Assembly (NCBI RefSeq): GCF_020423045.1
Contig: NZ_CP081943.1
Coordinates: 4,650,001-4,714,000 of the forward strand
Length of the DNA stretch: 64,000 nt
Origin: Pseudomonas sp. MM213
GTDB lineage: Bacteria > Pseudomonadota > Gammaproteobacteria > Pseudomonadales > Pseudomonadaceae
Reading direction: 5' to 3'
Positions 8,092-16,321 of the stretch are shown piece after piece (position 1 is the stretch's first letter; each line of letters starts with the position of its first letter). Position numbers and translations under genes: made by a program. The notes beneath the pieces are model-generated. The model ran no database searches and was not told the origin of the DNA. It worked only from the letters and a program-made list of their open reading frames with translations.

Positions 8092-9240
8092 ATGACCAGC
8101 AGCACAATGGCCGGCAATGCCCAACTGGACGCCGCTCACTCCCCCGCTCAGTTGCGGGTGACGGGTGACTGGACGCTTGCCCATTACGCCGAACTCAAGG
8201 ACCTGAGCGAAAAGCTTCGCGGCCAATACGACGACAAAACCCACATCGACCTCAATGGCCTCGGCGCGCTCGATACCGCCGGCGCATCGCTGCTGGTGGA
8301 ATTGCTCGGTTCGGACCGTCTCGGCAAATCCGCTGAACATCCTGATTGCACCTTGTCTGTCGCCGATCGTGCGTTGTTGCAGACCGTTTATTGCTCGATG
8401 ACCGACTTCTGCGTACCGATCAAGGAAGCGGAAATCAGCGTCGGCATTCAGTTGCTGACCCGTATCGGCCGCGCAGTGGATGCCGTCTGGCAGGACACCC
8501 TGCAACTGCTGGGCTTCGTCGGTCTGATTCTGGAAACCATCGCCCGTGGGCTGTTCCGCCCGAAGCGCTGGCGCATCACGCCTATGGTCGCGCACATCGA
8601 ACAGACCGGCCTCGACGCTGCCCCCATCGTTGCCCTGCTGACCTTCCTGGTGGGTGCGGTGGTGGCGTTTCTCGGCGCAACGGTGCTGGCGAGTTTCGGT
8701 GCGAGCATCTTCACCGTGGACCTGGTGGCGTTCTCCTTCCTCCGTGAATTCGGCGTGTTGCTGACCGCGATCCTGATGGCCGGGCGCACCGCCAGTGCGT
8801 TTACCGCGCAGATCGGCTCGATGAAAGCCAACGAAGAAATCGACGCCATCCGCACCTTGGGTCTCGACCCGATGGAGTTGCTGGTGGTGCCACGCGTGCT
8901 GGCGTTGCTGGTGGCGCTGCCGATGTTGACCTTTGTGGCGATGCTGTCGGGGATTGTCGGCGGTGGCGTGGTCTGCGCCGTGGCGCTGGATATCTCGCCG
9001 GCGATGTTTTTATCGCTGCTGCAAACCGACATTGGTGTGCAGCACTTTCTGGTCGGCATCGTCAAAGCGCCGATCTTCGCCTTCCTGATCGCCGCCATCG
9101 GTTGCCTTGAAGGCTTCAAGGTCAGCGGCAGCGCCGAGTCCGTCGGGGCGCACACCACGTCGAGCGTGGTGCAGTCGATTTTCGTGGTGATCGTGCTCGA
9201 CGCTGTGGCCGCGCTGTTTTTCATGGAGATGGGCTGGTGA
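8092..9240 (+). CDS. MlaE-type ABC transporter permease with N-terminal STAS domain
   Basis: A 382-residue protein. Residues ~15-115 form a STAS-like domain (LRVTGDWTL, then IDLNGLGALDTAGASLLVELL). The remainder is an MlaE permease with 5-6 membrane helices and the family signature MAGRTASAFTAQIGSMKANEEIDAIRTLG near residues 225-253. In the E. coli Mla system the STAS protein (MlaB) is separate; here it is fused to the permease. It is the first gene of a four-gene operon and overlaps the ATPase gene by 4 nt. The likely role is phospholipid or sterol-like lipid transport between inner membrane and periplasm; the direction is not readable. Confidence 0.88.
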   Translation: MTSSTMAGNAQLDAAHSPAQLRVTGDWTLAHYAELKDLSEKLRGQYDDKTHIDLNGLGALDTAGASLLVELLGSDRLGKSAEHPDCTLSVADRALLQTVYCSMTDFCVPIKEAEISVGIQLLTRIGRAVDAVWQDTLQLLGFVGLILETIARGLFRPKRWRITPMVAHIEQTGLDAAPIVALLTFLVGAVVAFLGATVLASFGASIFTVDLVAFSFLREFGVLLTAILMAGRTASAFTAQIGSMKANEEIDAIRTLGLDPMELLVVPRVLALLVALPMLTFVAMLSGIVGGGVVCAVALDISPAMFLSLLQTDIGVQHFLVGIVKAPIFAFLIAAIGCLEGFKVSGSAESVGAHTTSSVVQSIFVVIVLDAVAALFFMEMGW

Positions 9241-10040
9241 GTCGTCTACCCCGAGCGCCCTCCGAGGCGGTGATTGAGGTCCGTGGGCTGTGCAATCGCT
9301 TCGGTCGTCAGAGCGTGCACGAGAACCTCGACCTGGATTTGTACAAGGGCGAAATCCTTGCGGTGGTCGGCGGTTCCGGCAGTGGCAAGTCGGTGCTGTT
9401 GCGCAGCATTGTCGGCCTGCGCCAGCCCAGCGAAGGCGTGGTGAAAGTGTTTGGTAAAAACCTGCCGACCCTGTCCGAACACGAGCGCTCGATGGTCGAA
9501 CGGCGCTTCGGTGTGCTGTTTCAGAAAGGCGCGCTGTTCTCTTCGCTGACCGTGACCGAGAACGTCGCCCTGCCCCTGATCGAACACGCGGGCCTGAGCC
9601 GCAACGATGCCGAACACCTGGCGGCGGTGAAACTGGCGTTGGCCGGGTTGCCGCTGTCGGCGGCGGACAAGTACCCCGCTTCGCTGTCCGGCGGCATGAT
9701 CAAGCGCGCGGCACTGGCCCGGGCGCTGGCGCTGGACCCGGACATCCTGTTCCTCGACGAGCCCACCGCCGGCCTCGATCCGATTGGCGCGGCAGCCTTC
9801 GATCAATTGATCCTGACCCTGCGCGACGCGTTGGGGTTGAGCGTGTTTCTGGTGACCCACGACCTCGACACGCTCTACACCATCACCGACCGCGTGGCGG
9901 TGCTGGCGCAGAAGAAAGTGCTGGTGGCGGACGCCATCGACAAGGTGTCGGAAACCGACGACGCGTGGATTCACGAATACTTCCATGGCCCTCGCGGCCG
10001 CGCGGCGCTGTCAGCCGCTCAACAGCTTAACGAGGTCTGA
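9237..10040 (+). CDS. MlaF-type ABC transporter ATP-binding protein
   Basis: A 267-residue ATPase. Walker A GGSGSGKS at residues 45-52, signature LSGGMIKRAALARAL, Walker B DILFLDEPTAG, and the H-loop in VTHDLDT. The LSGGM-x-KR form is typical of the MCE/Mla ATPase branch. The start is GTG at 9237 overlapping the TGA of the permease gene (GTGA), a translational-coupling arrangement. It powers the MlaE-like permease and works with the downstream MCE protein. Confidence 0.92.
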   Translation: MSRLPRAPSEAVIEVRGLCNRFGRQSVHENLDLDLYKGEILAVVGGSGSGKSVLLRSIVGLRQPSEGVVKVFGKNLPTLSEHERSMVERRFGVLFQKGALFSSLTVTENVALPLIEHAGLSRNDAEHLAAVKLALAGLPLSAADKYPASLSGGMIKRAALARALALDPDILFLDEPTAGLDPIGAAAFDQLILTLRDALGLSVFLVTHDLDTLYTITDRVAVLAQKKVLVADAIDKVSETDDAWIHEYFHGPRGRAALSAAQQLNEV

Positions 10041-10041
10041 C

Positions 10042-10980
10042 ATGGAAACCCGAGCCCATCACATATTGATCGGCCTGTTCACTGTGATTGTGGTGGCAAG
10101 TGCCCTGCTCTTCGGCCTGTGGCTGGCCAAGTCCAGCGTCGACACCGAGTTCAAGGATTACGAGATCGTCTTCAACGAGGCGGTCAGCGGCCTGTCCAAG
10201 GGCAGCGCCGTGCAGTACAGCGGGATCAAGGTCGGCGATGTGGTGAGCTTGCGCCTGGACCCGAAAGACCCGCGTCGCGTGCTGGCGCGGATTCGCCTCG
10301 GCGGCGATACGCCGATCAAGGAAGACACCCAGGCCAAACTGGCGCTGACCGGGATCACCGGCACCTCGATCATCCAGCTCAGTGGCGGTACACCGCAGAG
10401 CCCGACGCTCAAGGGCCACGACGGCAACTTGCCGACGATTGTGGCCTCGCCCTCGCCCATCGCCCGTTTGCTCAATGACAGCAACGACTTGATGGCCGGC
10501 GTGAACGTGTTGATGCACAACGCCAATCAGATGTTCTCGTCGGAGAACGTCGAGCGCATCAGCAAGACCCTCGAACACCTGGAACAAACCACCGGCACCA
10601 TCGCCGATCAGCGCGGTGACATCCGTCAGGCGATGCAGCAACTCTCTGCCATCGGTAAACAAGCGACGGCGACGCTGGAACAGACCGCCGCCCTGATGCG
10701 CAACGCCAACGGCCTGCTCAACGATCAGGGCAAGCAGATGTTCGGCAGCGCCGAGCAAGCCATGAAGTCGCTGGAACAAAGCAGCGCAACCATCAACAAA
10801 TTGCTCACCAACAACCAGGATTCGCTCAACAGCGGCATGCAAGGCCTCAATGGCCTGGCCCCGGCTGTACGTGAGTTGCGCGACACCCTGACCTCGTTGC
10901 GCGCCATCTCCCAGCGCCTGGAAGCCAACCCGAGCGGTTACTTGCTGGGCAATGACAAGAACAAGGAGTTCACGCCATGA
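10042..10980 (+). CDS. MCE (MlaD) domain periplasmic lipid-binding protein
   Basis: A 312-residue protein with one N-terminal membrane anchor (about residues 9-29), an MCE/MlaD domain (about 40-120) containing VSGLSKGSAVQYSGIKVGDV and LTGITGTSIIQLSGG, and a long helical C-terminal part (about 150-300) rich in Gln, Leu and Asn. MCE proteins form hexameric rings that shuttle lipids; those with long helical tails can build needle-like tunnels. The start is ATG at 10042, directly after the TGA of the ATPase gene; the upstream in-frame extension lies inside that gene. The stop overlaps the lipoprotein start by 4 nt. Confidence 0.9.
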   Translation: METRAHHILIGLFTVIVVASALLFGLWLAKSSVDTEFKDYEIVFNEAVSGLSKGSAVQYSGIKVGDVVSLRLDPKDPRRVLARIRLGGDTPIKEDTQAKLALTGITGTSIIQLSGGTPQSPTLKGHDGNLPTIVASPSPIARLLNDSNDLMAGVNVLMHNANQMFSSENVERISKTLEHLEQTTGTIADQRGDIRQAMQQLSAIGKQATATLEQTAALMRNANGLLNDQGKQMFGSAEQAMKSLEQSSATINKLLTNNQDSLNSGMQGLNGLAPAVRELRDTLTSLRAISQRLEANPSGYLLGNDKNKEFTP

Positions 10981-11603
10981 AGCTGACTCACATCGCCCTC
11001 CTCGGCGTTTTTACGCTGACCGGCGCCTGCTCGATCCTGCCCAAGTCCGAACCGTCCGACGTCTATCGGTTGCCCTCGGTCCAGGGCAGCGTTTCGGGCA
11101 GTTATGGCACGGCGCAACGCTGGTCACTGCGCCTCACCAAACCGCAGGCCAGCGAGGCGTTGAACAGTCCGCAAATCGCCGTGATACCGCAAGGCGACCT
11201 GATCAGCAGCTACAAGGCTTCACGCTGGAGCGATCCGGCGCCGGTGCTGCTGCGCAATCGTCTGCTCGATGGTTTCCAGCGCGATGGCCGGGTGCCGTTG
11301 TTGAGCACCGATGACAGCAATTTCCAGGCGGATCTGGAGTTGGGCGGGAGTTTGCAAGCGTTCCAGACTGAATACCAAGGCACCGCGGCGAGTGTCGTTG
11401 TGCGTCTGGATGCGTTGCTGGTGCGTGGTTATGACCAGCGCATTCTCGCCAGCCGCCGCTTCGAAGTGCGCCAGCCGCTGAGCGATGTGAAGGTGCCGGC
11501 GGTGGTGGCCGGGTTTGGCCTGGCGAGCGATCAGCTGACGGCGCAGGTGGTGGATTGGGCGGTTGAACAAGGACAGAAAGTCGCGCCGCCACCGCGACCG
11601 TGA
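10977..11603 (+). CDS. ABC-type transport auxiliary lipoprotein (PqiC-like)
   Basis: A 208-residue protein with a lipoprotein signal ending in LTGAC (lipidated Cys18), followed by the ABC_trans_aux fold: VYRLPSV, then SPQIAVIPQGDLISSYKASRWSDPAPVLLRNRL and RFEVRQPL. PqiC/YmbA-type lipoproteins join MCE tunnels to the outer membrane. It is the last gene of the four-gene operon, overlapping the MCE gene by ATGA. A REPIN follows, and no separate terminator is visible. With permease, ATPase and MCE protein it completes a lipid transport set reaching across the periplasm. Confidence 0.85.
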   Translation: MKLTHIALLGVFTLTGACSILPKSEPSDVYRLPSVQGSVSGSYGTAQRWSLRLTKPQASEALNSPQIAVIPQGDLISSYKASRWSDPAPVLLRNRLLDGFQRDGRVPLLSTDDSNFQADLELGGSLQAFQTEYQGTAASVVVRLDALLVRGYDQRILASRRFEVRQPLSDVKVPAVVAGFGLASDQLTAQVVDWAVEQGQKVAPPPRP

Positions 11604-11620
11604 ACCGACGCAATCCCCCC

Positions 11621-11720
11621 TGTAGGAGCGAGCCTGCTCGCGATGGACGTCAACGATGACGCGGGCATTCTGGAAGAGCGCGGTGCTCCTGCCACCATCG
11701 CGAGCAGGCTCACTCCCACA
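11621..11720. repeat. REPIN, long form with conserved centre
   Basis: The arms TGTAGGAGCGAGCCTGCTCG (from 11621) and ATCGCGAGCAGGCTCACTCC (to 11720) flank a centre with GTCAACGATGACGCG. It lies between convergent genes and may act as their shared 3' end. Confidence 0.88.
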
Positions 11721-11732
11721 AGGGGTTTGTGG

Positions 11733-12962
11733 TTAGCCGAAGAACCAGTAGCAGACGCCAATGGCGCCGAGCACCCCGGCCAGCTCCGCCAGCAACGCAC
11801 ACCCCACTGCATGCCGTGCCCGCTGAATCCCCACCGCGCCGAAGTACACGGCCAGCACATAGAACGTCGTCTCGGTACTGCCCTGAATCGTCGCCGCTAC
11901 CAAGGCAGGGAAGCTGTCTACCCCGGACGTCTTCATGGTTTCGATCAGCATCGCCCGCGCGGCGCTGCCGGAGAACGGTTTGACCATCGCCGTCGGCAGC
12001 GCGTCGACGAAACGCGTGTCCCAACCGGCCCATTCCACCAGGTGCCGAATACCGTCGAGGCCGAAATCCAGCGCCCCGGACGCCCGTAATACACCGACGG
12101 CACAGAGCATCGCCACCAGATACGGCAGCAGATTCTTCGCCACGTCGAAGCCTTCTTTCGCACCTTCGACGAAGGCCTCGTAGACCTTCACTTTGCGCAG
12201 CGCGCCGATCACCAGGAACAGCATGATTATCCCGAAGAGCGTCAGATTGCCGAGGATCGACGACAAACTGGCTAGCGCGGTGGCCGAGAGCGTTGCCAGC
12301 AACGCCATGAAACTACCAAGGATCAGGGCGCCGGGAATCATATAGGCCAGCACCACCGGGTCCCAGACGCGCAGGCGTTGCATGAACGCGACAGCCAGGA
12401 AGCCGACGATGGTCGAGCAACTGGTGGCCAGCAGGATCGGCAGGAACACCAGCGTCGGATCCGGCGCGCCTTGCTGAGCGCGGTACATGAAGATCGTCAC
12501 CGGCAACAGGGTCAGGGAGGAGGCGTTGAGCACCAGGAACAGGATCTGCGCGTTGCTGGCAATGGTGTCGCTGGGGTTGAGCTCTTGCAGCGCCTTCATG
12601 GCTTTAAGGCCGATCGGCGTAGCGGCGTTGTCCAGGCCCAGGCCGTTGGCGGCGAAGTTCAGGGTGATCAGGCCGATGGCGGGGTGACCGGCCGGCACTT
12701 CTGGCATCAGACGCAGAAACAACGGGCCCAGCGCTCTGGCCAGCCACTCGACGATCCCGGCCTTTTCGGCGATCCGCAGAAAACCCAGCCAGAGGGTGAG
12801 GGTGCCGAACAGCAGGACCATGACCTCGACCGACAACTTGGCCATGGCGAAAATGCTTTCCACCATCGCCGCGAAGATCCCGGCATTCCCGCCGATCAGC
12901 CACTGCGCCAGCGCCGACACGGCCGCCACAATGAAGAAGCCAAGCCAAAGGCCATTGAGCAT
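11733..12962 (-). CDS. Nucleoside recognition (Gate) domain membrane protein, SpmA-SpmB-like fusion
   Basis: A 409-residue polytopic membrane protein. The N-terminal half has FGTLTLWLGFLRIAEKAGIVEWLARALGPL followed by ITLNFAANGLGLDNAATPIGLKAMKALQELN, as in SpmA. The C-terminal half has a second Gate domain with MVKPFSGSAARAMLIET, as in SpmB. Spore formers use separate SpmA and SpmB; in pseudomonads the two are joined and the role is unknown. The frame is open to 13064, but ATG at 12962 opens the first membrane helix and has a GGGGGA element before it. It is a single gene; the ligand is not known. Confidence 0.8.
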   Translation of the reverse strand: MLNGLWLGFFIVAAVSALAQWLIGGNAGIFAAMVESIFAMAKLSVEVMVLLFGTLTLWLGFLRIAEKAGIVEWLARALGPLFLRLMPEVPAGHPAIGLITLNFAANGLGLDNAATPIGLKAMKALQELNPSDTIASNAQILFLVLNASSLTLLPVTIFMYRAQQGAPDPTLVFLPILLATSCSTIVGFLAVAFMQRLRVWDPVVLAYMIPGALILGSFMALLATLSATALASLSSILGNLTLFGIIMLFLVIGALRKVKVYEAFVEGAKEGFDVAKNLLPYLVAMLCAVGVLRASGALDFGLDGIRHLVEWAGWDTRFVDALPTAMVKPFSGSAARAMLIETMKTSGVDSFPALVAATIQGSTETTFYVLAVYFGAVGIQRARHAVGCALLAELAGVLGAIGVCYWFFG

Positions 12963-13016
12963 CAGTAAATCCCCCGAAGAATGCGGCGAATGATAGCGGG
13001 GTAGCCAGAAACGACA

Positions 13017-13038
13017 AACCCCGGATTTCTCCGGGGTT
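13017..13038 (-). terminator. Hairpin terminator downstream of gltP
   Basis: The stem AACCCCGG...CCGGGGTT around a short loop is followed on the minus strand by TTTGTCGTTT. It lies between the gltP stop and the next minus-strand gene. Confidence 0.65.
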
Positions 13039-13083
13039 CGTTTGTGCAATTGCGTCGTACACATAATGTACGTGCAACTGCGT

Positions 13084-13177
13084 CCTGTAGGAGCATGGCT
13101 TGCCAGCGAAGAACGATAACGCGGTTTAACTGAAATACCGCGGCGCCCTATTCGCGGGCAAGCCTCGCTCCTACAGG
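13084..13177. repeat. REPIN, hybrid arms
   Basis: The left arm (13084-13110) and the right arm TTCGCGGGCAAGCCTCGCTC (13151-13177) are imperfect complements. The centre keeps AACGATAACGCGG. The right arm belongs to the same subtype as the copies beside the RAYT gene. Confidence 0.8.
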
Positions 13178-13185
13178 GATCTGCG

Positions 13186-14517
13186 TCAGTTGTTGGACAC
13201 TTCGCCGACCGGCAGCTTTTCCTTGCTGCGCCAGTGCGGCAGGGAGTTCCAGTAGCGCTGGCCCTTGGCGTCGTCGTACATGCCTTCCCAACGGGCGATG
13301 ACCAACACGGCCAGGGCGTTGCCGATCACGTTCAGCGCGGTACGCGCCATGTCCATGATGCGGTCGACACCGGCGATGAACGCCAGGCCTTCCAGCGGGA
13401 TACCCACGCTGCCCAAGGTTGCCAGCAGCACCACGAAGGACACGCCCGGAACGCCGGCGATGCCTTTGGAGGTGACCATCAGGGTCAGTACCAGCAGCAA
13501 TTGCTGGCTGATCGACAGGTCGATGCCGTAGAGCTGGGCAATGAAGATTGCCGCGATGCTTTGATACAAGGTCGAACCGTCAAGGTTGAACGAGTAACCG
13601 GTCGGCACCACGAAGCTGCAGATGGCCTTCGGCGCGCCGTAGGCTTCCATCTTCTCGATCACGCGCGGCAGCACGGTTTCGGAGGAGGCGGTGGAGTAGG
13701 CCAGCACCAGCTCATCCTTGAAGATGCGCATCAGCTTGATCACCGAGAAACCGAACAGGCGAGCGATCAGGCCCAGCACCACGAAGGCGAAGAAGGCGAT
13801 GGCGACGTAAACCAGGATTACCAGTTTGGCCAGCGGCAGCAGGGACGCGAAGCCGAAGTTGGCCACGGTCACCGCGATCAGTGCGAATACGCCGATCGGG
13901 GCGTAGTTCATGATCATGTGGGTGACCTTGAACATGCTTTCCGACACGCCCTGGAACATCGTCACCAGCGGGTCGCGCAACTCGGGCTTGAGGCTCGACA
14001 AACCGAGACCGAACAGCACCGAGAAGAAGATGATCGGCAGCATTTCGCCGCGGGCCATGGCCGCGAAGATGTTGGATGGGATCAGGTTGAGGATGGTTTC
14101 GATGAACGCGTGTTCATGCTGTACCTCGGCGGCGGTCGCCTGGTACTTGGAAATATCCACGGTACCCAGGGTGCTCATGTCGATGCCGGCACCCGGGTGG
14201 AACAGGTTGGCGAGCAGCAGGCCAACGACGATGGCGATGGTGGTGACGACTTCGAAGTAGATGATCGTCTTGAGGCCGATGCTGCCGAGTTTCTTCGCGT
14301 CACCGACGCCCGCAATACCGACGATCAACGACGAGATCACGATCGGGATCACGATCATCTTGATCAGACGGATAAAGATATCGCCTGCTGGTTGCAGAAC
14401 GTTGCTGATCCACCAAGCCTTTTCGGCACTGAAATGGTTGAGCAGCGCACCGATTGCAATCCCCAATACCAGACCGATTAGGATCTGCCAGGCGAGGCTA
14501 AGCTTTGCCTTCTTCAT
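13186..14517 (-). CDS. gltP: Glutamate/aspartate:proton symporter GltP
   Basis: A 443-residue dicarboxylate/amino acid:cation symporter (DAACS/SLC1). Seen: the serine-rich hairpin YSTASSETVLPRVIEKM, the NLDGSTLYQ segment and the C-terminal substrate-binding helix AGVDRIMDMARTALNVIGNALA. It takes up glutamate and aspartate with protons across the inner membrane. The frame is open to 14592, but ATG at 14517 matches the family N-terminus (MKKAKLSLAWQ) and has AAGGGT in front. It occupies the PA5479 position upstream of algB in P. aeruginosa as I recall. A long 5' intergenic region suggests separate regulation. Confidence 0.92.
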   Translation of the reverse strand: MKKAKLSLAWQILIGLVLGIAIGALLNHFSAEKAWWISNVLQPAGDIFIRLIKMIVIPIVISSLIVGIAGVGDAKKLGSIGLKTIIYFEVVTTIAIVVGLLLANLFHPGAGIDMSTLGTVDISKYQATAAEVQHEHAFIETILNLIPSNIFAAMARGEMLPIIFFSVLFGLGLSSLKPELRDPLVTMFQGVSESMFKVTHMIMNYAPIGVFALIAVTVANFGFASLLPLAKLVILVYVAIAFFAFVVLGLIARLFGFSVIKLMRIFKDELVLAYSTASSETVLPRVIEKMEAYGAPKAICSFVVPTGYSFNLDGSTLYQSIAAIFIAQLYGIDLSISQQLLLVLTLMVTSKGIAGVPGVSFVVLLATLGSVGIPLEGLAFIAGVDRIMDMARTALNVIGNALAVLVIARWEGMYDDAKGQRYWNSLPHWRSKEKLPVGEVSNN

Positions 14518-15007
14518 ATCTTTACCCTTACTTGCGTTTGACTCAGGCAGATGCGGGAACTGGAACGCTTTTGGCGAAAAAGTCTTGTGCATCTGCCCCC
14601 GTATAAGGTGCCCCGGAGCGAGTATTTATGGCTCTCTGGCAGGCGAAAAAAGGCGCAACTATTCCGATGCAAGGATGCGACGTCTAATGCCGTAAACGCC
14701 TACCCTATGCCGAATCGGCATGAGGTTTTTTCACTGAAAGCGACGTCGCAAACGGTTCGAATATGACATTTCGGCAGGCATATGTGCCGTGAACCGGCCA
14801 TCTCCGGGCAGGCTGGGTGTTTTTTGATCAGTAGTGCGGGAGGGGGATTTCAGAAAAATCCGACAATCAGAGGTGAGAAATCGCTGCAAAATAAGGCGGT
14901 TTTTTCTCGATGTACGGTCACGAAAGAAACACCGGGAAAAGTATTTTCCGGTGAATAGTCGTGCGAATGAGAGGTTGGAACAGCGAAACCGGATGGATCG
15001 CTCTATT
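14518..15007. other. Upstream region of gltP, no gene seen
   Basis: 490 bases between gltP and a possible small ORF. An ATGCCGAATCGGCAT palindrome lies near 14707-14721 and could be a protein-binding site. The overlapping long ORFs here have no recognisable protein character or ribosome site. No confident promoter was identified. Confidence 0.5.
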
Positions 15008-15169
15008 TCAAAGCGTTGCGCGCAAGCTCTTCGCAAGCCCGTCGAGCCATTGAGGGAAGACGAGCTTGCGTCGCAGCTTTTTCCTGACCCGGCCCTTTCG
15101 CAGGTACTCCCTGTACCCGTAGGTCACTCCGCCCCTGAAACAGGCAGAACGTCCCGACCCCTTGGTCAT
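15008..15169 (-). CDS. Possible small basic protein of 53 residues
   Basis: The ATG at 15169 is preceded by GAGGAAGG with a 7-nt gap, a strong ribosome site, and opens a 53-residue frame very rich in Lys and Arg (KGRVRKKLRRK in the middle). The frame extends further upstream to 15388, but that part overlaps the start of DUF1328 territory and lacks a good start. The Shine-Dalgarno sequence lies inside a CTACC...GGTAG inverted repeat, which could hide it. A separate 8-bp hairpin lies at 15201-15218. No family was recognised. It may be a real small gene or a chance ORF. Confidence 0.35.
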   Translation of the reverse strand: MTKGSGRSACFRGGVTYGYREYLRKGRVRKKLRRKLVFPQWLDGLAKSLRATL

Positions 15170-15350
15170 GCGTCTACCTTCCTCAGGTAGCGCATTGGAG
15201 AGAAGCAATGTTGCTTCTTTCGTGTGACAAATTCGGTACCAGCCCGGATCTTTCTTCAGTTGTTTTCTTCGCCGTGCCTGGCCGCCATCGCGATGGCACT
15301 GCCGCCCGGGAGCAGGGCGGCTGCCAACGTTTTGGGTGAAACGCTCATCT

Positions 15351-15596
<246 letters not shown>

Positions 15597-15884
15597 CTAG
15601 AATACCCAACGCTCCTGACGTGTCAGCTCGTCCGCAGGCTGAGCCTGGTCGACATCCATCATTCGCGTCGGGGCGCTGTCAGCGAAGCTGCTGCTGACGG
15701 CGCTGAAGTGGGTTTGGGTCGGATGCTGAATCGACACGCGTGGCGCTTCTTGCTGCTGGCTCTGCTCCCAACGCTGAAACTGCTGGCCGCCGATCAAGGT
15801 GATCAAAAGCGCCAGAACAGCAAACAGGCCTTGCTGGATATGCAGTGGCGAGATACGCAATTGGGCGGCACGTTGGCGATTCAT
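15597..15884 (-). CDS. Small single-span membrane protein of unknown function
   Basis: A 95-residue protein with a basic N-terminus, one membrane helix (about residues 18-36, LFAVLALLITLIGGQQF) and a polar Gln/Ser-rich remainder likely in the periplasm. GGGAGGAGC precedes the ATG at a normal distance, supporting translation. It is divergent from algB and 81 bases upstream of the DUF1328 gene on the same strand, so the two may be cotranscribed. I do not recognise a family. Counterparts at this position in other pseudomonads are annotated only as hypothetical. Confidence 0.6.
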   Translation of the reverse strand: MNRQRAAQLRISPLHIQQGLFAVLALLITLIGGQQFQRWEQSQQQEAPRVSIQHPTQTHFSAVSSSFADSAPTRMMDVDQAQPADELTRQERWVF

Positions 15885-16321
15885 CCTGAAGCTCCTCCCA
15901 CTCTGTAGTGATCTTGTTATGGGCCTCGTTTCTGAATGCCCTGGTTAATCAGGTTGTTGCAGCCTGCATGCCAGCTTTTAACGACGATAAATACCAATAA
16001 AATCATATAGTTATGAATTTCATGAAAATCATGCCGGACGCATCCTGCACGATGGCTCTTCCACAGTCGTGCGTAATGCACGATGGATTTGTAGGAACTT
16101 TCATTTTTTTTGAATTGCGGGGAGGGCGCGGATGTCACAAGGAAAGATGGGGAATCAACTGAAAACCGGCTATCTGATAAAAAAACAACAAAATCAGGTG
16201 ATTAGCCGTAGGGTGAGGGGCGAGCTACCCTGCTGTAGCCGGAATCGACCAGAATCAACCATGCAACTTGCCCGATTATTCCGGGACTAAACCAAGATCA
16301 TTCTTTAAGGAGCGTAGGAAA
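15885..16321. other. Regulatory region upstream of algB
   Basis: 437 bases between divergent genes, AT-rich at 15980-16030 and 16085-16115. It contains a candidate sigma-22 type promoter (16151-16177), a GAACTT box at 16095-16100 without a matching -10, and a CTACCCTGCTGTAG imperfect hairpin near 16225-16238. AAGGAG at 16307-16312 is the algB ribosome site. Confidence 0.5.
16151..16177 (+). promoter_or_regulatory. Candidate AlgU (sigma-22) promoter of algB
   Basis: GGAATCA is followed after 15 bases by TCTGA (16173-16177). The -10 fits the sigma-22/sigma-E consensus exactly. The -35 keeps the GGAA core but not the full GGAACTT. In P. aeruginosa algB is reported to depend on AlgU. Weak match, supported by context. 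Confidence 0.35.

Noticed and set aside
13234..14481. 415-codon plus-strand ORF opposite gltP
   Set aside because: Its His/Gln/Asp-rich translation is the shadow of the gltP frame; the same applies to many long antisense ORFs opposite coding genes.
14834..15190. 118-codon plus-strand ORF in the gltP upstream region
   Set aside because: No ribosome site, no domain, and composition typical of a chance frame.
16095..16100. GAACTT box upstream of algB as a sigma-22 -35 element
   Set aside because: No TCnnA-type -10 at 16-17 bases downstream; the better candidate lies at 16151-16177.
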